Origin: Clostridium sp. AN503 | GTDB lineage: Bacteria > Bacillota > Clostridia > Lachnospirales > Lachnospiraceae | Length of the DNA: 64,000 nucleotides | Direction of reading: 5' to 3' | Assembly (NCBI RefSeq): GCF_040719375.1 | Contig: NZ_JBFDTP010000002.1 | Location: forward strand, 1,488,001 to 1,552,000 | Shown here: positions 7,201 to 17,019 of the stretch, piece after piece | How the letters are laid out: every line of letters starts with the position of its first letter | How positions within the stretch are numbered: position 1 is the first letter of the stretch | Notes under the pieces: model-generated | Databases searched by the model: none | What the model saw: only the letters and a program-made list of their open reading frames with translations | What the model was told of the DNA's origin: nothing | Program-made: the position numbers and the translations under genes

Positions 7201-8979
7201 ATGGGTATGCTGCAAAAGTCATGTTGGGAAATACTGGGAATAGAACCCACCCGGGATAAACAGAATATAAAGCGCGCCTATGCACGTTTAAGCCGGAACT
7301 GCCATCCGGAAGACAATCCGGAAGAATTCAGACAGATCCATGAAGCTTATGAGCATGCTATGAACATGGCTGAATTCATTTCCTTGAAGGATGTGTATCT
7401 GTCACAAGAGGAAGATAAGACGTCCGGGATTACGGCGGTGCAGGATGATCCTGCCACAGAACTGGAGCAGTTGATACGCAAAGGCCTGGAACGGAATCTG
7501 GCCACACGTACAGACCGTTTGATGGAAAAGATCCTGGCCATTCACTTCCAAACTCCAGATACGGTTAACTCCGATCAGCAGGTGTTTGCAGAAGCCATGG
7601 ATCGGTGGGATGAGTTGTTTTCCTCAGCTCTGTTTGCGGATGGGTGCCGGGATGCAGATTTTCTTAAAGAGCTTTCGGATTGGCTCAGAGAAAACAGGGG
7701 ACGGTTGAATCGGGCGGAAGCTGTCTGCTTTTACCGTTTTTATGAGTTTTGGACTGTTCCGGATAAAGATACTTATCTGTGGGAAGTTTATGTTCAGATC
7801 ATGACTGCGGCGCATAAGTATGAAAAGGACATGATTCGTTATGCAGGAATGTCGCTGTATATGAGGAATTATGGACCTGTTTATGTGGAAGCAAAGAAAA
7901 AAGAAGCGAAAGAACGGGCAGTATTTGGTCTGCTTATCATATGCCTGGTCATTTTGCTTATTGCCAGCGTGGGAACGACTGGTCTGGCGACCGGCGAGGA
8001 TAACAGAACGAAGGATATAGAAGTGACCAAAGTATTTAACCATGATCTCGTTGAGCCTCATGGGGACAGTTATGTGGAAGAGTATGCGTTTACCAGGGTG
8101 TTTCCGTATGGATATCCAAAAAGCAAAACCGAGCTTTCCTGGGAAAATGATATGCCGCAGTCTTTGCCGGGAGTATGCCGCATCCAACAGAGGCTGGACG
8201 ACAGTATGCCGGATTCGATTTCATGCATTCAGACAATTTCCGGAAGAGAGCCTGGTGTTTATGAGGTCATAGCCAGGAGGGATGCAAAGAATCAGGATAT
8301 AACGTCTACATTTTACAAACAGACCTTTCCGGATACGGTTATCATCAGCAGATTTTACGTGGAAAGAGATCTGCGTCGTCCCGGCGGCTTTAAGATTCTT
8401 ACGGACAGCTATCTGCCGGAGTCATTTTTAAAGATCGCGCAAACACATGGGATTCCCGGAGCCTTCTGGATCGATGAAGACTATGAACAGCACCTTATAC
8501 TCACCTGTGATTCTGTGGAACGGATACCGGAACTGGCGGCAGGCCTGATGCTTACCTGCAAGGATTTTGTCGCATATCACAAGTTTAACCGTCTCCGTAA
8601 GCCACTGCCTCCCATGGATTTAACGATCCTGTATGGACCGTCATTCAGTGATATGATGATCAGTGGCCCGGAAAATGATCCGGTTATTGCGGCGTTGATG
8701 CGGGGGACCTATCAGCCTGACCTTCCGGCAGCCCATCGCACTTACAAAGCATATTTGGATACACAAAATAATAAACTGGATTTCCAGCCGGATACGGCGG
8801 CCACCTCTTCCGATGCGGATTCTGCCGGTTCCGATTATTGGGTCAGCCATATTGTTTTTGGTTCCACCTGGGATGTTGGGAGACATCTGTATCCGGAGTG
8901 CAGTTATCAGGCAGTCCAGCAACATCTGATCAATAGCCTTGAAAGCCTGGACTGGATCGCCTTTCAGAGTTATGAGTAG
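7201..8979 (+). CDS. J-domain-like membrane protein with HPE in place of HPD
   Basis: A 592-residue protein. Residues 5-55 read as a J domain (CWEILGIEPTRDKQNIKRAYARLS), but the invariant HPD is H35-P36-E37. One hydrophobic segment at about residues 240-258 (AVFGLLIICLVILLIASVG) divides a helical N-terminal half from a 330-residue C-terminal region that would be outside the cell if the J domain is cytoplasmic. The C-terminal half has no domain I recognise. Start ATG 7201 has AGGGGG upstream. It stands alone between rpmF and plsX, a gene pair that is often adjacent, and is more AT-rich than its neighbours, so it may be a later insertion. A DnaK co-chaperone role is doubtful because of the HPE change. 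Confidence 0.65.
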   Translation: MGMLQKSCWEILGIEPTRDKQNIKRAYARLSRNCHPEDNPEEFRQIHEAYEHAMNMAEFISLKDVYLSQEEDKTSGITAVQDDPATELEQLIRKGLERNLATRTDRLMEKILAIHFQTPDTVNSDQQVFAEAMDRWDELFSSALFADGCRDADFLKELSDWLRENRGRLNRAEAVCFYRFYEFWTVPDKDTYLWEVYVQIMTAAHKYEKDMIRYAGMSLYMRNYGPVYVEAKKKEAKERAVFGLLIICLVILLIASVGTTGLATGEDNRTKDIEVTKVFNHDLVEPHGDSYVEEYAFTRVFPYGYPKSKTELSWENDMPQSLPGVCRIQQRLDDSMPDSISCIQTISGREPGVYEVIARRDAKNQDITSTFYKQTFPDTVIISRFYVERDLRRPGGFKILTDSYLPESFLKIAQTHGIPGAFWIDEDYEQHLILTCDSVERIPELAAGLMLTCKDFVAYHKFNRLRKPLPPMDLTILYGPSFSDMMISGPENDPVIAALMRGTYQPDLPAAHRTYKAYLDTQNNKLDFQPDTAATSSDADSAGSDYWVSHIVFGSTWDVGRHLYPECSYQAVQQHLINSLESLDWIAFQSYE

Positions 8980-9023
8980 TTCAGATGTCTTCCAAAGAAT
9001 TTTCATAAAGCAGGAATTAAATA

Positions 9024-9052
9024 TTGATTTATAAAACATTATTTAGTATATT
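9024..9052 (+). promoter_or_regulatory. Predicted promoter of plsX-acpP
   Basis: TTGATT (9024-9029), 17-bp spacer, TATATT (9047-9052), 47 bases upstream of plsX in a short AT-rich gap. Confidence 0.55.
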
Positions 9053-9098
9053 AGTTAAGGAATGGATATGCCGGTAGACACCGGGAAGGAGAAACAGT

Positions 9099-10121
9099 AT
9101 GATTAAGATAGCAGTAGACGCAATGGGCGGCGACAATGCACCTGGAGAGATCATAAAAGGCGCGGTGGACGCCGTATCCCGCAGAAGTGATATACAGGTG
9201 CTTCTGGTTGGCCGGGATGATGTTGTGGTGAAAGAGCTGGGGAAGTACAGTTTTCCGGAAAACCAGATCAAAGTGGTTCCAGCTTCTGAGGTTATCGAGA
9301 CGGACGAGCCGCCGGTCAATGCCATCCGCAAGAAGAAGGATTCTTCGATCGTGGTGGGCATGAACTTAATTAAGAGCGGCGAGGCCGATGCATTTGTTTC
9401 TGCAGGAAGCTCCGGTGCGATACTGGTTGGCGGGCAGGTTATTGTCGGCAGGATCAAAGGCGTAGAGCGTCCTCCCTTTGGAGCGCTGATCCCTACGGAG
9501 AAGGGAGTTTCCCTTCTGCTGGACAGCGGAGCCAATGTGGATGCAAGACCGTCTCACCTGGTACAGTTTGCACGCATGGGTTCTATTTACATGGAGCATG
9601 TAATAGGTATTACCAGACCCAGGGTCGGGATCGTAAATATTGGTGCGGAGGAGGAGAAGGGCAATGCGCTTGTAAAAGAGACATTCCCGCTCTTAAAAGC
9701 CTGCAGCGATATGAATTTTACCGGCAGCATCGAGGCGAGGGAGATCCCCCATGGCGGAGCGGATGTGATCGTATGTGAGGCATTTACAGGCAATGTAATT
9801 TTGAAGCTGTACGAGGGAACCGGATCTGTGCTGATCGGCATGGTGAAGAAGGGTATGATGGGTACCCTGCGCAGCAAGATCGGAGCACTGCTTGTAAAAC
9901 CGGCACTGAAGGAGACGCTGAAGGCTTTTGATGCTACGCAGTATGGCGGCGCGCCGCTCCTGGGACTTAAAGGACTGGTGGTGAAAACCCACGGAAGTGC
10001 CAAAGCCGTGGAGGTAAGCAACTCGATCATCCAGTGCGTTACCTTCAAGGAGCAGAAGATTAATGAGAAGATTAAGGAAAGCCTGGATGCCGAAGAACAG
10101 GCCAGAGAAAATGAAAGTTAG
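9099..10121 (+). CDS. plsX: Phosphate acyltransferase PlsX
   Basis: A 340-residue protein starting MIKIAVDAMGGDNAPGEI, the PlsX signature. It makes acyl-phosphate from acyl-ACP at the membrane surface, the first step of phosphatidic acid synthesis in Firmicutes. Other conserved blocks are SAGSSGAILVGG, RPPFGALIPT, NIGAEEEKGN and VCEAFTGNVILKLYEG. AAGGAGAAA precedes the ATG. It is followed 11 bases later by acpP, whose product supplies the acyl group. No fapR or fatty-acid synthesis genes are next to it here. Confidence 0.96.
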   Translation: MIKIAVDAMGGDNAPGEIIKGAVDAVSRRSDIQVLLVGRDDVVVKELGKYSFPENQIKVVPASEVIETDEPPVNAIRKKKDSSIVVGMNLIKSGEADAFVSAGSSGAILVGGQVIVGRIKGVERPPFGALIPTEKGVSLLLDSGANVDARPSHLVQFARMGSIYMEHVIGITRPRVGIVNIGAEEEKGNALVKETFPLLKACSDMNFTGSIEAREIPHGGADVIVCEAFTGNVILKLYEGTGSVLIGMVKKGMMGTLRSKIGALLVKPALKETLKAFDATQYGGAPLLGLKGLVVKTHGSAKAVEVSNSIIQCVTFKEQKINEKIKESLDAEEQARENES

Positions 10122-10132
10122 GAGAGGGAACT

Positions 10133-10363
10133 ATGGAATTTGAAAAGTTACAGAGTATCATTGCGGAAGTACTGAATGTGGAGACTGGGGACATCACCAT
10201 GGAGACTACCTTCGTGGAGGACTTAGGCGCCGATTCCCTGGATATTTTCCAGATCGTTATGGGAATCGAGGAGGAGTTTGACATTGAGATCCCTACCGAG
10301 GAAGCGGAGAAGATCGTAACGGTAGGAGATGCAGTGGAGCAGATCAAGAGCGCACTGAATTAA
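10133..10363 (+). CDS. acpP: Acyl carrier protein
   Basis: A 76-residue acidic helical protein with the phosphopantetheine attachment motif LGADSLDIFQIV, serine 35. It carries fatty acyl chains as thioesters. The motif has DSLDIF rather than the more common DSLDTV, which is frequent in Clostridia. GGAGAGGG is the ribosome site. It sits between plsX and rnc, a conserved order; a strong hairpin follows and probably limits read-through into rnc. Confidence 0.95.
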   Translation: MEFEKLQSIIAEVLNVETGDITMETTFVEDLGADSLDIFQIVMGIEEEFDIEIPTEEAEKIVTVGDAVEQIKSALN

Positions 10364-10376
10364 TAGCGTGATTAAA

Positions 10377-10420
10377 GAAGGGAAGGGGCTGTCGCACAAG
10401 CTGCGCGCCCCTTTCCCTTC
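10377..10420 (+). terminator. Terminator or attenuator between acpP and rnc
   Basis: GAAGGGAAGGGGC (10377-10389) pairs with GCCCCTTTCCCTTC (10407-10420) to give a long GC-rich stem followed by ATTATAT. The T-tract is weak, so partial read-through into rnc-smc is likely. Confidence 0.7.
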
Positions 10421-10452
10421 ATTATATCATCAGGATCGGATAAGGAGAGATT

Positions 10453-11148
10453 ATGAATCGGGATTTAAAAGAACTGGAAGAAAAGACAGGGTATCAGTTT
10501 CAGAACGTAAAGCTGTTAAAACAGGCGATGACCCACAGCTCCTTTGCCAATGAGCACCGGCTGGACAAGTCTGGCTGTAACGAGAGGCTGGAATTTTTGG
10601 GGGATGCGGTACTGGAAGTGGTGTCCAGTGATTACCTGTTCCACAAGTATCCGGAGAAACCGGAAGGGGAATTGACCAAGATACGCGCCAGTATTGTCTG
10701 TGAACCCACCCTGGCTTATTGTGCATCGGAATTAAGCCTTGGGGAATACCTGCTGCTTGGGAAGGGCGAGGAGGCTACCGGAGGACGCGGACGCAATTCT
10801 GTGGTATCGGATGCGATGGAGGCCCTCATTGGGGCAATCTATCTGGATGGTGGTTTTGCTAATGCAAAAGAGTTCATTCACCGCTTTATCCTGAATGATA
10901 TTGAGCATAAACAGCTCTTTTATGATAGCAAGACTATCCTGCAGGAGATGGTGCAGGCGTCCTCCCAGGAGCATTTGGAGTACGAGGTGCTTAGGGAAGT
11001 GGGGCCGGACCACAATAAGACCTTTGAGGTCCGGGCGATGCTGGGGGATCAGGAAATCGGCAGAGGAAGTGGGAGAACCAAGAAGGCGGCGGAGGCAGTT
11101 GCCGCTTACCGGGGAATACTGAAACTGAGGGAAAGTGTATGTATTTAA
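10453..11148 (+). CDS. rnc: Ribonuclease III
   Basis: A 231-residue enzyme with the RNase III signature ERLEFLGDAVLE at residues 44-55 (E44 and D51 among the metal-site acids), a second acidic site in VSDAMEALIGAIYLDGG, and a C-terminal double-stranded-RNA-binding domain (EMVQASSQEHLEYEVL to KKAAEAVAA). It cuts double-stranded RNA in rRNA and mRNA maturation. AAGGAGA precedes the ATG. Its end overlaps the smc start by 10 bases, so the two are translationally linked. Confidence 0.96.
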   Translation: MNRDLKELEEKTGYQFQNVKLLKQAMTHSSFANEHRLDKSGCNERLEFLGDAVLEVVSSDYLFHKYPEKPEGELTKIRASIVCEPTLAYCASELSLGEYLLLGKGEEATGGRGRNSVVSDAMEALIGAIYLDGGFANAKEFIHRFILNDIEHKQLFYDSKTILQEMVQASSQEHLEYEVLREVGPDHNKTFEVRAMLGDQEIGRGSGRTKKAAEAVAAYRGILKLRESVCI

Positions 11149-14100
11149 AAAGTATTGAGATCCAGGGCTTCAAATCATTTGCAAACAAGATCCTGTTTGA
11201 GTTTCATAATGGGATCACCGGCATCGTGGGACCTAACGGCAGCGGCAAGAGCAATGTTGCGGATGCGGTCCGCTGGGTGCTGGGGGAACAGCGCGTCAAG
11301 CAGCTTCGGGGCGGCAGCATGCAGGACGTCATCTTTGCGGGGACCGAGATGAGAAAGCCCCAGGGGTTTGCCAGCGTGGCGATCACCCTGGACAACTCGG
11401 ACCATCAGCTCGCCATCGATTATGATCAGGTGACGGTCACCCGCCGGCTTTACCGTTCCGGCGAGAGCGAGTACATGATCAACGGCAGCTCGTGCAGGCT
11501 GAAGGACATCAATGAGCTGTTTTATGATACCGGTATCGGCAAGGAAGGCTATTCCATCATCGGCCAGGGCCAGATCGACAAGATCTTGAGCGGTAAGCCG
11601 GAGGAGCGCAGGGAGCTGTTCGACGAGGCGGCAGGTATTGTCAAGTTCAAGCGCCGGAAGAATATCGCCCAGAAGAAGCTGGAGGACGAGAAGCAGAACC
11701 TGGTCCGCGTCAGCGACATCCTGTCGGAGCTGGAAAAGCAGGTCGGGCCGCTTGCGCGTCAGTCTGAGGCGGCGAAGAAATACCTGGGGCTGAAGGAAGA
11801 GCTGAAAACCTACGATGTGAACCTGTTTTTGATGGAGACGGAGGGCGTGCGCGCCCAGCTGAAGGATGTGGAGTCAAAGGAGGCGATCGTCTCCGGTGAT
11901 TTAGAGGACGCCACCGTCCAGTCAGAGCAGCTTAAGGGCGAATATGAGCGTCTGGAGCAGGAGATCGGCAGCCTGGACAGCGAGATCACCGAAAAGCGGG
12001 GCAGTCTTACCCAGGCGGAGATGCTGAAGGGCAATTTAGAAGGCCAGATCAATGTCCTAAACGAGCAGATCAATACGGAGAAGATGAATGCGGAGCACAT
12101 CAATTCCCGCATTCAGTCCATTGAGCAGGATATCAGGGAAAAACGGCAGCAGATAGAAGCCTATCAGACAGATAATGCCGGGATCACCGAGGCAGCTTTG
12201 GAGAGCCGGAGACGGCAGGAAGAGGCGGAGGAACGTCTGGTCCGTCAGGATGAGAGCCTGATGCTTTTGGACCAGCGGATCGAGGAGGCCAAGAACAGTA
12301 TTATAGCCGGACTCAATGAAAAAGCGTCTCTCTCAGCCAGGGAGCAGCGTTATGAGGCCATGCTGGAGCAGGTGCAGGTCCGTCGTTCTGAGGTGTGTCA
12401 GAAGCTTTTAAAGTTTAAGAGCGACGAGTCTGTACAGGAAGAGCAGTTAGAGGCAGAGCGCGCGAAGCTGAAGGCTATGGAGGGACGTCTTGCGGACCTG
12501 GCGGCGTCCCAGACGGAATGTGAAGCCCAGATGCAGCACTACGAGCAGGAAGTGCGGCGTCTCACCCGCAATTTAAATGAAAAGCAGCAGGAATACCATA
12601 CGGCATATACCAGGCTGGAATCCCTGCGCAACCTGGCAGAGCGCTATGAGGGTTATGGGAACAGCATCCGGCGTGTGATGGAGGTCCGGGACCGGGTCCA
12701 CGGGATCCACGGCGTGGTGGCGGATCTGGTTACCACGGACAAAAAATATGAGACAGCTGTAGAGACGGCTCTCGGGGGAAGCATCCAGAATGTGGTGACG
12801 GATTCGGAGCAGACCGCCAAGCAGCTGATCGAATTCCTGAAAAAGAATAAATACGGCAGAGTTACTTTTTTACCACTGACCAGTATCGGCCAGGGCGGCG
12901 GATTCTCAAAGCCGGAAGCCTTAAAAGAGCCGGGCGTGATCGGCCTTGCCAGTGATCTGGTCCATGTGGCTCCCGAATATCAGGTCCTGGCGAAATACCT
13001 GCTGGGCCGGGTGGTGGTGGCGGATACCATTGACCACGCGATCGCGCTTGCCAGGAAATTCAAATACTCCCTGCGCATTGTGACCCTGGAGGGTGAGCTT
13101 CTGAGCGCGGGGGGCTCCATGACAGGCGGCGCCTTCAAGAATTCCAGCAATCTCCTGGGAAGAAAGAGGGAGATCGAGGAGCTGGAAGCTGCATGCAAAA
13201 AGGCGCTGGATTCTTCTGAGAAGATCCAGGACGAGCTCAACATGGACGAGGGGATTTACCAGGATAAGAAAGAAGAACTGGAGCAGATTAAGAAGGAGAG
13301 CCATGAGGCGTCCTTAGAGCAGAACACCCAGCAGATGAATGTCTCCCAGCTGGAAGACAAACGGGATGATATCCGGGAATCCTCCCAGGACCTGGTCCTG
13401 GAGAACAGCCAGCTTGAGGCGCAGATCAGGGAGATTGAAGAAAACCGGAGGAATCTTTCCAGGGATACGGAAGCCCTGGTACAGCTCAACGAACAGGCTG
13501 GAAGCCAGGTGGAAGATCTGACAGCCCAGATGGAGCGTGACAGAAAGCTGCGTGAGGAGTCAGCCCACGAGCTGGAAGCGATCCGTTTAGAGGCAGCAGG
13601 CCTAAAGCAGAAAGTGGATTTCGTGATGGAAAACATCCGCCGTGTAGAGGACGAGATCGCGAAGCTTTCAGAGGAGCTGTCCGGCCTCACAGCCGGGAAT
13701 ACAGATTCCGGGGAGATCGTGGAGGCGAAGCGCCAGGAGATCGCGCATCTTCAGGAGCTGATCACAAACGCCATGGAGCAGAGGGATATCCTGGCGGCCC
13801 AGGTGGAGGAGCAGTCCGCGAAAAAGGATTCAAAAACGAAGGAACAGAAGGAGTTTTTCGGAAAGCGGGAGGAGCTTTCCCAGCGCATCACGCGTCTGGA
13901 CAAGGAACTGTTCCGGCTCCAGAGCCAGAAGGAAAAGCTGGAGGAAAAGCAGGAGAGCCATATCAATTATATGTGGAACGAGTACGAGCTTACCTTTACC
14001 ACGGCCCAGCCCCTGCGGGATCCGCTTCTCACTTCGTCTTCTGATATCAAAAAAAGGATCGATGAGCTGAAGAACGGCATCCGGTCCCTGGGTAATGTCA

Positions 14101-14699
14101 ACGTCAACGCCATCGAGGATTACAAGGAGATCTCCGGACGTTATGAGTTTATGAAGACCCAGCACGACGACCTGGTGCAGGCGGAGGCGGCTCTGATGCA
14201 GATCATTGAGGAGCTGGACAGCGGGATGCGCAGGCAGTTTGAGGAGAAGTTTAGGGAGATCCGCCGGGAATTTGACCGGGTGTTTAAGGAACTGTTCGGA
14301 GGCGGGCACGGTACCCTGAATCTTCAGGAGGATGAGGATATCCTGGAGGCGGGCATCCAGATCATCGCCCAGCCGCCGGGTAAGAAGCTGCAGAACATGA
14401 TGCAGCTTTCGGGTGGTGAAAAGGCGTTGACAGCCATTTCTTTACTGTTTGCGATACAGAACCTAAAACCGTCGCCGTTTTGCCTGCTTGACGAGATCGA
14501 GGCGGCCCTTGACGATTCCAATGTAGACCGCTTTGCGGGATATTTACATAAACTGACAAAGAATACCCAGTTTATTGTGATCACACACAGAAGAGGCACG
14601 ATGCTGGCGGCAGACCGGCTCTACGGTATCACCATGCAGGAGAAGGGTGTTTCCACGCTGGTGTCCGTGAACCTGATCGAAGACCAGCTTGACGAGTAG
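11139..14699 (+). CDS. smc: Chromosome segregation protein SMC
   Basis: A full-length 1186-residue SMC ATPase. Walker A GPNGSGKS is at residues 31-38 and the C-terminal head has LSGGEKALTAISLLFAIQ followed by Walker B CLLDEIEAALDDSN. Between them are two long coiled coils (about 170-500 and 680-1010) rich in Glu, Lys and Gln, flanking a hinge with VVADLVTTDKKYETAVETALGG and SAGGSMTGG. It organises and segregates the chromosome with ScpA/ScpB, which are not in the window. The start overlaps rnc, and ftsY follows after 31 bases: the conserved rnc-smc-ftsY order. Confidence 0.98.
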   Translation: MYLKSIEIQGFKSFANKILFEFHNGITGIVGPNGSGKSNVADAVRWVLGEQRVKQLRGGSMQDVIFAGTEMRKPQGFASVAITLDNSDHQLAIDYDQVTVTRRLYRSGESEYMINGSSCRLKDINELFYDTGIGKEGYSIIGQGQIDKILSGKPEERRELFDEAAGIVKFKRRKNIAQKKLEDEKQNLVRVSDILSELEKQVGPLARQSEAAKKYLGLKEELKTYDVNLFLMETEGVRAQLKDVESKEAIVSGDLEDATVQSEQLKGEYERLEQEIGSLDSEITEKRGSLTQAEMLKGNLEGQINVLNEQINTEKMNAEHINSRIQSIEQDIREKRQQIEAYQTDNAGITEAALESRRRQEEAEERLVRQDESLMLLDQRIEEAKNSIIAGLNEKASLSAREQRYEAMLEQVQVRRSEVCQKLLKFKSDESVQEEQLEAERAKLKAMEGRLADLAASQTECEAQMQHYEQEVRRLTRNLNEKQQEYHTAYTRLESLRNLAERYEGYGNSIRRVMEVRDRVHGIHGVVADLVTTDKKYETAVETALGGSIQNVVTDSEQTAKQLIEFLKKNKYGRVTFLPLTSIGQGGGFSKPEALKEPGVIGLASDLVHVAPEYQVLAKYLLGRVVVADTIDHAIALARKFKYSLRIVTLEGELLSAGGSMTGGAFKNSSNLLGRKREIEELEAACKKALDSSEKIQDELNMDEGIYQDKKEELEQIKKESHEASLEQNTQQMNVSQLEDKRDDIRESSQDLVLENSQLEAQIREIEENRRNLSRDTEALVQLNEQAGSQVEDLTAQMERDRKLREESAHELEAIRLEAAGLKQKVDFVMENIRRVEDEIAKLSEELSGLTAGNTDSGEIVEAKRQEIAHLQELITNAMEQRDILAAQVEEQSAKKDSKTKEQKEFFGKREELSQRITRLDKELFRLQSQKEKLEEKQESHINYMWNEYELTFTTAQPLRDPLLTSSSDIKKRIDELKNGIRSLGNVNVNAIEDYKEISGRYEFMKTQHDDLVQAEAALMQIIEELDSGMRRQFEEKFREIRREFDRVFKELFGGGHGTLNLQEDEDILEAGIQIIAQPPGKKLQNMMQLSGGEKALTAISLLFAIQNLKPSPFCLLDEIEAALDDSNVDRFAGYLHKLTKNTQFIVITHRRGTMLAADRLYGITMQEKGVSTLVSVNLIEDQLDE

Positions 14700-14730
14700 A
14701 TTGAAATATTCATGAAGAGGAGGAATGTGT

Positions 14731-15672
14731 ATGGAAGAGAAAGAAAAGAAAAAAGGTTTTTTCAGCCGTCTGGTGGAAGGCCTTAACAAGACGAGGGAAA
14801 ATATCGTATCCGGCATGGATTCCATTTTCAGTGGCTTTTCAGCCATCGACGAGGACTTTTATGAGGAACTGGAGGAGACCCTGATCATGGGCGATCTGGG
14901 AATCCAGACCACCATGTCCATTATCGAGGACTTGAGGAAACGGGTGAAGGAGCAGCATATCAAGGAGCCGTCCGAGTGCAAACAGCTTTTGATCGATTCC
15001 ATCAAGGACCAGATGAACCTGGGAGACAACGCATACGAGTTTGAAAACCGCCGTTCCGTAGTCCTGGTCATCGGCGTCAATGGCGTGGGCAAAACGACCT
15101 CGGTGGGAAAACTGGCGGGGCAGCTCAAGGACGACGGCAAAAAGGTAGTCCTGGCGGCAGCCGATACCTTCCGTGCGGCAGCCATTGAGCAGCTCACAGA
15201 GTGGGCCAACCGGGCGGGCGTGGAGATCATCGCCCAGCAGGAGGGTTCCGACCCGGCAGCTGTCATCTATGATGCGGTTGCGGCTGCCAAGTCCCGCAGT
15301 GCGGACGTTCTGATCTGTGATACCGCAGGCCGGCTCCACAACAAGAAAAACCTGATGGAGGAGCTTAAGAAGATCAACCGGATCATCGATAAGGAGTACC
15401 CGGATGCTTACCGGGAGACTCTTGTAGTGCTGGACGGGACCACGGGACAGAATGCCCTGGCCCAGGCGAAGCAGTTTATGGAGGTGGCTGATATTACCGG
15501 CATCATCCTGACAAAGCTGGATGGGACAGCAAAGGGCGGAATCGCAGTGGCAATCCAGTCGGAGCTTGGTATTCCGGTCAAATATGTGGGAGTCGGGGAG
15601 AAGATCGACGATTTGCAGAAGTTCAATTCGGATGACTTTGTGAACGCGCTTTTTAAGACATCAGGCGAGTAA
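14731..15672 (+). CDS. ftsY: Signal recognition particle receptor FtsY
   Basis: A 313-residue SRP GTPase receptor, short form without the long acidic A domain of enterobacteria. G1 is GVNGVGKT (residues 115-122), followed by DTAGRLHNKKNLM (G3) and TKLDGTAKGG (G4). It docks the Ffh-ribosome complex at the membrane. I place the start at ATG 14731, seven bases after AAGAGGAGGA; the ATG at 14725 is only one base away from that site. In related genomes ylxM-ffh follows directly; here they are 45 kb away. Confidence 0.96.
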   Translation: MEEKEKKKGFFSRLVEGLNKTRENIVSGMDSIFSGFSAIDEDFYEELEETLIMGDLGIQTTMSIIEDLRKRVKEQHIKEPSECKQLLIDSIKDQMNLGDNAYEFENRRSVVLVIGVNGVGKTTSVGKLAGQLKDDGKKVVLAAADTFRAAAIEQLTEWANRAGVEIIAQQEGSDPAAVIYDAVAAAKSRSADVLICDTAGRLHNKKNLMEELKKINRIIDKEYPDAYRETLVVLDGTTGQNALAQAKQFMEVADITGIILTKLDGTAKGGIAVAIQSELGIPVKYVGVGEKIDDLQKFNSDDFVNALFKTSGE

Positions 15673-15757
15673 ACATCCGGAAAACGTGGGGCTGATGCAG
15701 GCAGCAGAGTGTTAAACATCAGGCGGAAAGCATAAACAGGGAAAGAGGATAAGGACT

Positions 15758-17002
15758 ATGGAAGAACAGGAATTACAGGAGTTATCATTAGAAAAGTTTG
15801 AGATCGCATCGGAAGAGGTGCAGAAGGTCACCCAGGAGACCAAGCTGGTCTACAGTGAGTATTTTTCTGCCATGACGGGCAACCGGGTGTATTTCAAGCC
15901 TGAGAACATGCAGTATACCGGAGCCTACAAGGTGCGCGGCGCATATTACAAGATCAGCACACTGAGCCCGGAGGAGCGGGAGCGCGGCCTGATCACGGCG
16001 TCTGCGGGAAACCATGCCCAGGGCGTGGCTTATGCGGCGAAGCTGGCGGGGATCAAGGCGACGATCGTTATGCCTACCACGACTCCGCTCATGAAGGTGA
16101 ACCGCACCAGAAGCTACGGCGCGGATGTGGTCCTTTACGGGGATGTGTTTGACGAGGCCTGCGACTATGCCTACAAGCTGGCGGATGAACACGGCTATAC
16201 CTTCGTCCATCCGTTTGATGATCTGGATGTGGCGACAGGGCAGGGGACCATCGCCATGGAGATCATCAAGGAGCTTCCGACGGTGGATTATATTCTGGTA
16301 CCGGTAGGCGGCGGCGGTTTATGCACCGGTGTTTCCACTCTTGCCAAGCTTCTGAATCCGAAGATCAAAGTGATCGGCGTGGAGCCTGCGGGAGCCAACT
16401 GTATGCAGGAATCCTTAAAGGCCGGGCATGTGCTGACCCTGCCGGCCGTCAATACCATTGCAGATGGTACTGCGGTAAAACGTCCCGGTGAAAAGCTGTT
16501 TCCATATATCCAGCAGAACGTGGATGATGTGATCACTGTGGAGGATACGGAGCTGATCGTGGCATTCCTCGATATGGTGGAGAACCACAAGATGATCGTG
16601 GAAAATTCCGGTCTTTTGACTGTGGCTGCTTTAAAACATTTAAATGTCCAGAAGAAAAAGATTGTTTCTATCTTGAGCGGCGGCAATATGGATGTGATCA
16701 CCATGTCCTCCGTAGTACAGCATGGCCTGATCCAGAGGGACCGTATCTTCACGGTGTCGGTTCTGCTGCCTGACAAGCCGGGTGAGCTTGCCAAGATATC
16801 CGCGCTTCTGGCAGATGAGCGGGGCAATGTGATCAAGCTGGAGCACAACCAGTTCATCAGTATCAACCGGAATGCGGCGGTGGAGCTGCGGATCACCCTG
16901 GAAGCGGAAGGGACTGAGCACAAAAACAGGATCGTCCAGGCTCTCAATGATGCCGGTTACCGTCCGAAGCTGGTGAAATCCAAAGGCACCTACAGCGACT
17001 GA
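15758..17002 (+). CDS. ilvA: Threonine ammonia-lyase
   Basis: A 414-residue PLP enzyme of fold type II. The cofactor lysine is in TGAYKVRGA (K58), and the glycine loop binding the PLP phosphate is VPVGGGGL at about 183-190. Residues from about 335 form one ACT domain (FTVSVLLPDKPGELAKISALL). It deaminates threonine (or serine) to 2-oxobutanoate and ammonia. The single ACT domain and the length fit the short clostridial IlvA/TdcB type; biosynthetic and catabolic roles cannot be separated from sequence. It starts 85 bases after ftsY and is followed after 17 bases by the clcF-like gene. Confidence 0.9.
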   Translation: MEEQELQELSLEKFEIASEEVQKVTQETKLVYSEYFSAMTGNRVYFKPENMQYTGAYKVRGAYYKISTLSPEERERGLITASAGNHAQGVAYAAKLAGIKATIVMPTTTPLMKVNRTRSYGADVVLYGDVFDEACDYAYKLADEHGYTFVHPFDDLDVATGQGTIAMEIIKELPTVDYILVPVGGGGLCTGVSTLAKLLNPKIKVIGVEPAGANCMQESLKAGHVLTLPAVNTIADGTAVKRPGEKLFPYIQQNVDDVITVEDTELIVAFLDMVENHKMIVENSGLLTVAALKHLNVQKKKIVSILSGGNMDVITMSSVVQHGLIQRDRIFTVSVLLPDKPGELAKISALLADERGNVIKLEHNQFISINRNAAVELRITLEAEGTEHKNRIVQALNDAGYRPKLVKSKGTYSD

Positions 17003-17019
17003 CCGGAGGCAGGACGAGT

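Noticed and set aside
10368..10553. Short plus-strand frame between acpP and rnc
   Set aside because: It runs through the GC-rich hairpin at 10377-10420 and into rnc in another frame; it is better explained as terminator sequence.
15673..15757. Attachment site or mobile-element scar at the left edge of the accessory block
   Set aside because: No tRNA end, direct repeat matching the right edge (60663-60753), or integrase was found by eye.
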